This document shows, in pieces, positions 63,516 to 64,000 of a stretch of DNA of 64,000 nucleotides. The DNA is from a virus, in IMG/VR virus record IMGVR_UViG_3300047471_000729, positions 1-64,000 of that record. One strand, 5' to 3'. How positions within the stretch are numbered: the first letter of the stretch is position 1; each line of letters begins with the position of its first letter. The position numbers and the translations under genes are program-made. The notes under the pieces are model-generated. The model was not told the DNA's origin. It did no database searches and saw only the letters and a program-made list of their open reading frames with translations.

Positions 63516-64000
63516 ATGTCTGAATTTATTGAGCGTAGGATAGTAACCGGACTGATCGTAAGCAATGAATTTGCTCGAAAGATAGTCGCCTATTGGCGAG
63601 ATGACTTGCTGGTCGCACCGGAATTACAGAAACTGGCTCGTTGGTGTGTAGACTTTTATGAGCAATACCACAAGGTACCCGATCGTGATATTGAAATGAT
63701 CTTTTTTGATCACCTGCGCTCCAATCGGATATCGAAACCAGAAGGTGAGTTGATTGAACAGATTCTGACTCGTATCAGCGATGATTACGAGCGTGGTGAT
63801 CAATACAATGCAGGGTATCTGTTTGACCGAGCAGTCGCCTATTTCCGCTCCAGGGAACAGGAAAACCTAAAGGAACAACTGGAAGATCTGACAGATAGGG
63901 GAGAAGTAGAGAGGGCAGATGATCTGCTTAGGTCCTACACTCCAACCAGTTACATTACTTCACTTGGGTTGGAAGTTGGTAGTGAAGAAGGTTACCGAGC
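63516..64000 (+). CDS. Replicative DNA helicase, DnaB-like (3' end outside window)
   Basis: The first 161 codons of a gene that leaves the window. They read E-R-R-I-V-T-G-L-I-V-S-N-E-F and onward through W-R-D-D-L-L-V-A-P-E-L-Q-K-L-A-R-W, F-Y-E-Q-Y-H-K-V-P-D, then Y-N-A-G-Y-L-F-D-R-A-V-A-Y-F-R, a helical N-terminal domain like that of phage DnaB helicases (an N-terminal collar and linker before the RecA-like motor). The Walker motifs would lie beyond the edge and cannot be checked. It would unwind DNA with primers from the primase at 52917. Start ATG 63516 follows the previous stop by one base. Confidence 0.72.
   Translation, partial: MSEFIERRIVTGLIVSNEFARKIVAYWRDDLLVAPELQKLARWCVDFYEQYHKVPDRDIEMIFFDHLRSNRISKPEGELIEQILTRISDDYERGDQYNAGYLFDRAVAYFRSREQENLKEQLEDLTDRGEVERADDLLRSYTPTSYITSLGLEVGSEEGYR

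Noticed and set aside
1-64000. CRISPR array, insertion sequence, rRNA, terminase, portal, integrase
   Set aside because: Looked for on both strands; no direct-repeat/spacer pattern, no transposase and none of these genes recognised. Tandem repeats found are coding repeats.

Overview
The window is a piece of a tailed, contractile-tailed bacteriophage genome (myovirus morphotype). It carries a tail sheath (DUF3383), tail tube (DUF3277), tape measure, Dit-like, spike, gp25-like, J-like and DUF2612 baseplate genes, a DUF2184-like major capsid protein, a MuF-like minor head protein and a GH24 endolysin. No portal, terminase, integrase or certain tRNA gene is visible, so this is not the whole genome. 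Genes are tightly packed with ATGA overlaps and GTG/TTG starts. Two secreted proteins with PEP-CTERM tails and an OpgC-type acyltransferase suggest a Gram-negative, exosortase-bearing host, probably a proteobacterium and perhaps a soil alphaproteobacterium; that is inference.

Layout. 1-41.6 kb, + strand: virion genes. A beta-helix protein, a Cys-cluster protein and a giant repeat/LamG protein come first, then head genes (DUF2213 split by a homing endonuclease, cement, capsid, connectors), a lysis cassette set among head genes, neck genes, sheath/tube (with a second homing endonuclease between them), tape measure, and a baseplate/fibre region with three S74-type self-processing fibres. 41.7-50.2 kb, - strand: accessory genes, including two PEP-CTERM surface proteins, an XRE-type repressor candidate, small proteins, a GGCT-like cyclotransferase and a putative amidoligase. 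50.3-53.8 kb, + strand: small proteins, a SNF2-type helicase, a sigma-region-2-like protein and a CHC2/Toprim primase. 53.9-59.5 kb, - strand: an OpgC-like membrane acyltransferase, a zinc-ribbon protein and three ParB-like or DNA-binding proteins. 59.6-64 kb, + strand: small and DNA-binding proteins, ending in a replicative helicase cut by the window edge.

Regulation. In the 42-60 kb region nearly every transcription unit starts with a TTGCAA -35 box. In most of these a TTGC-N8-GCAA inverted repeat overlaps the -35 and spacer, with a TATATA/TACATT-like -10 behind it. One copy lies in front of the XRE gene itself, which looks like a genome-wide operator set under one autoregulated repressor. 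Strong hairpins punctuate the virion region and flank the capsid gene.

Most interesting content: (i) a phage operon for two exosortase substrates, (ii) a phage OpgC-like acyltransferase, (iii) an amidoligase and a gamma-glutamylcyclotransferase-like gene in one accessory block. Together these look like an unstudied set of host-envelope or peptide-modifying genes. Other notable items are the operator array, a 75-nt element present twice that may encode a micropeptide, and self-repetitive adhesin-like modules fused to baseplate proteins.
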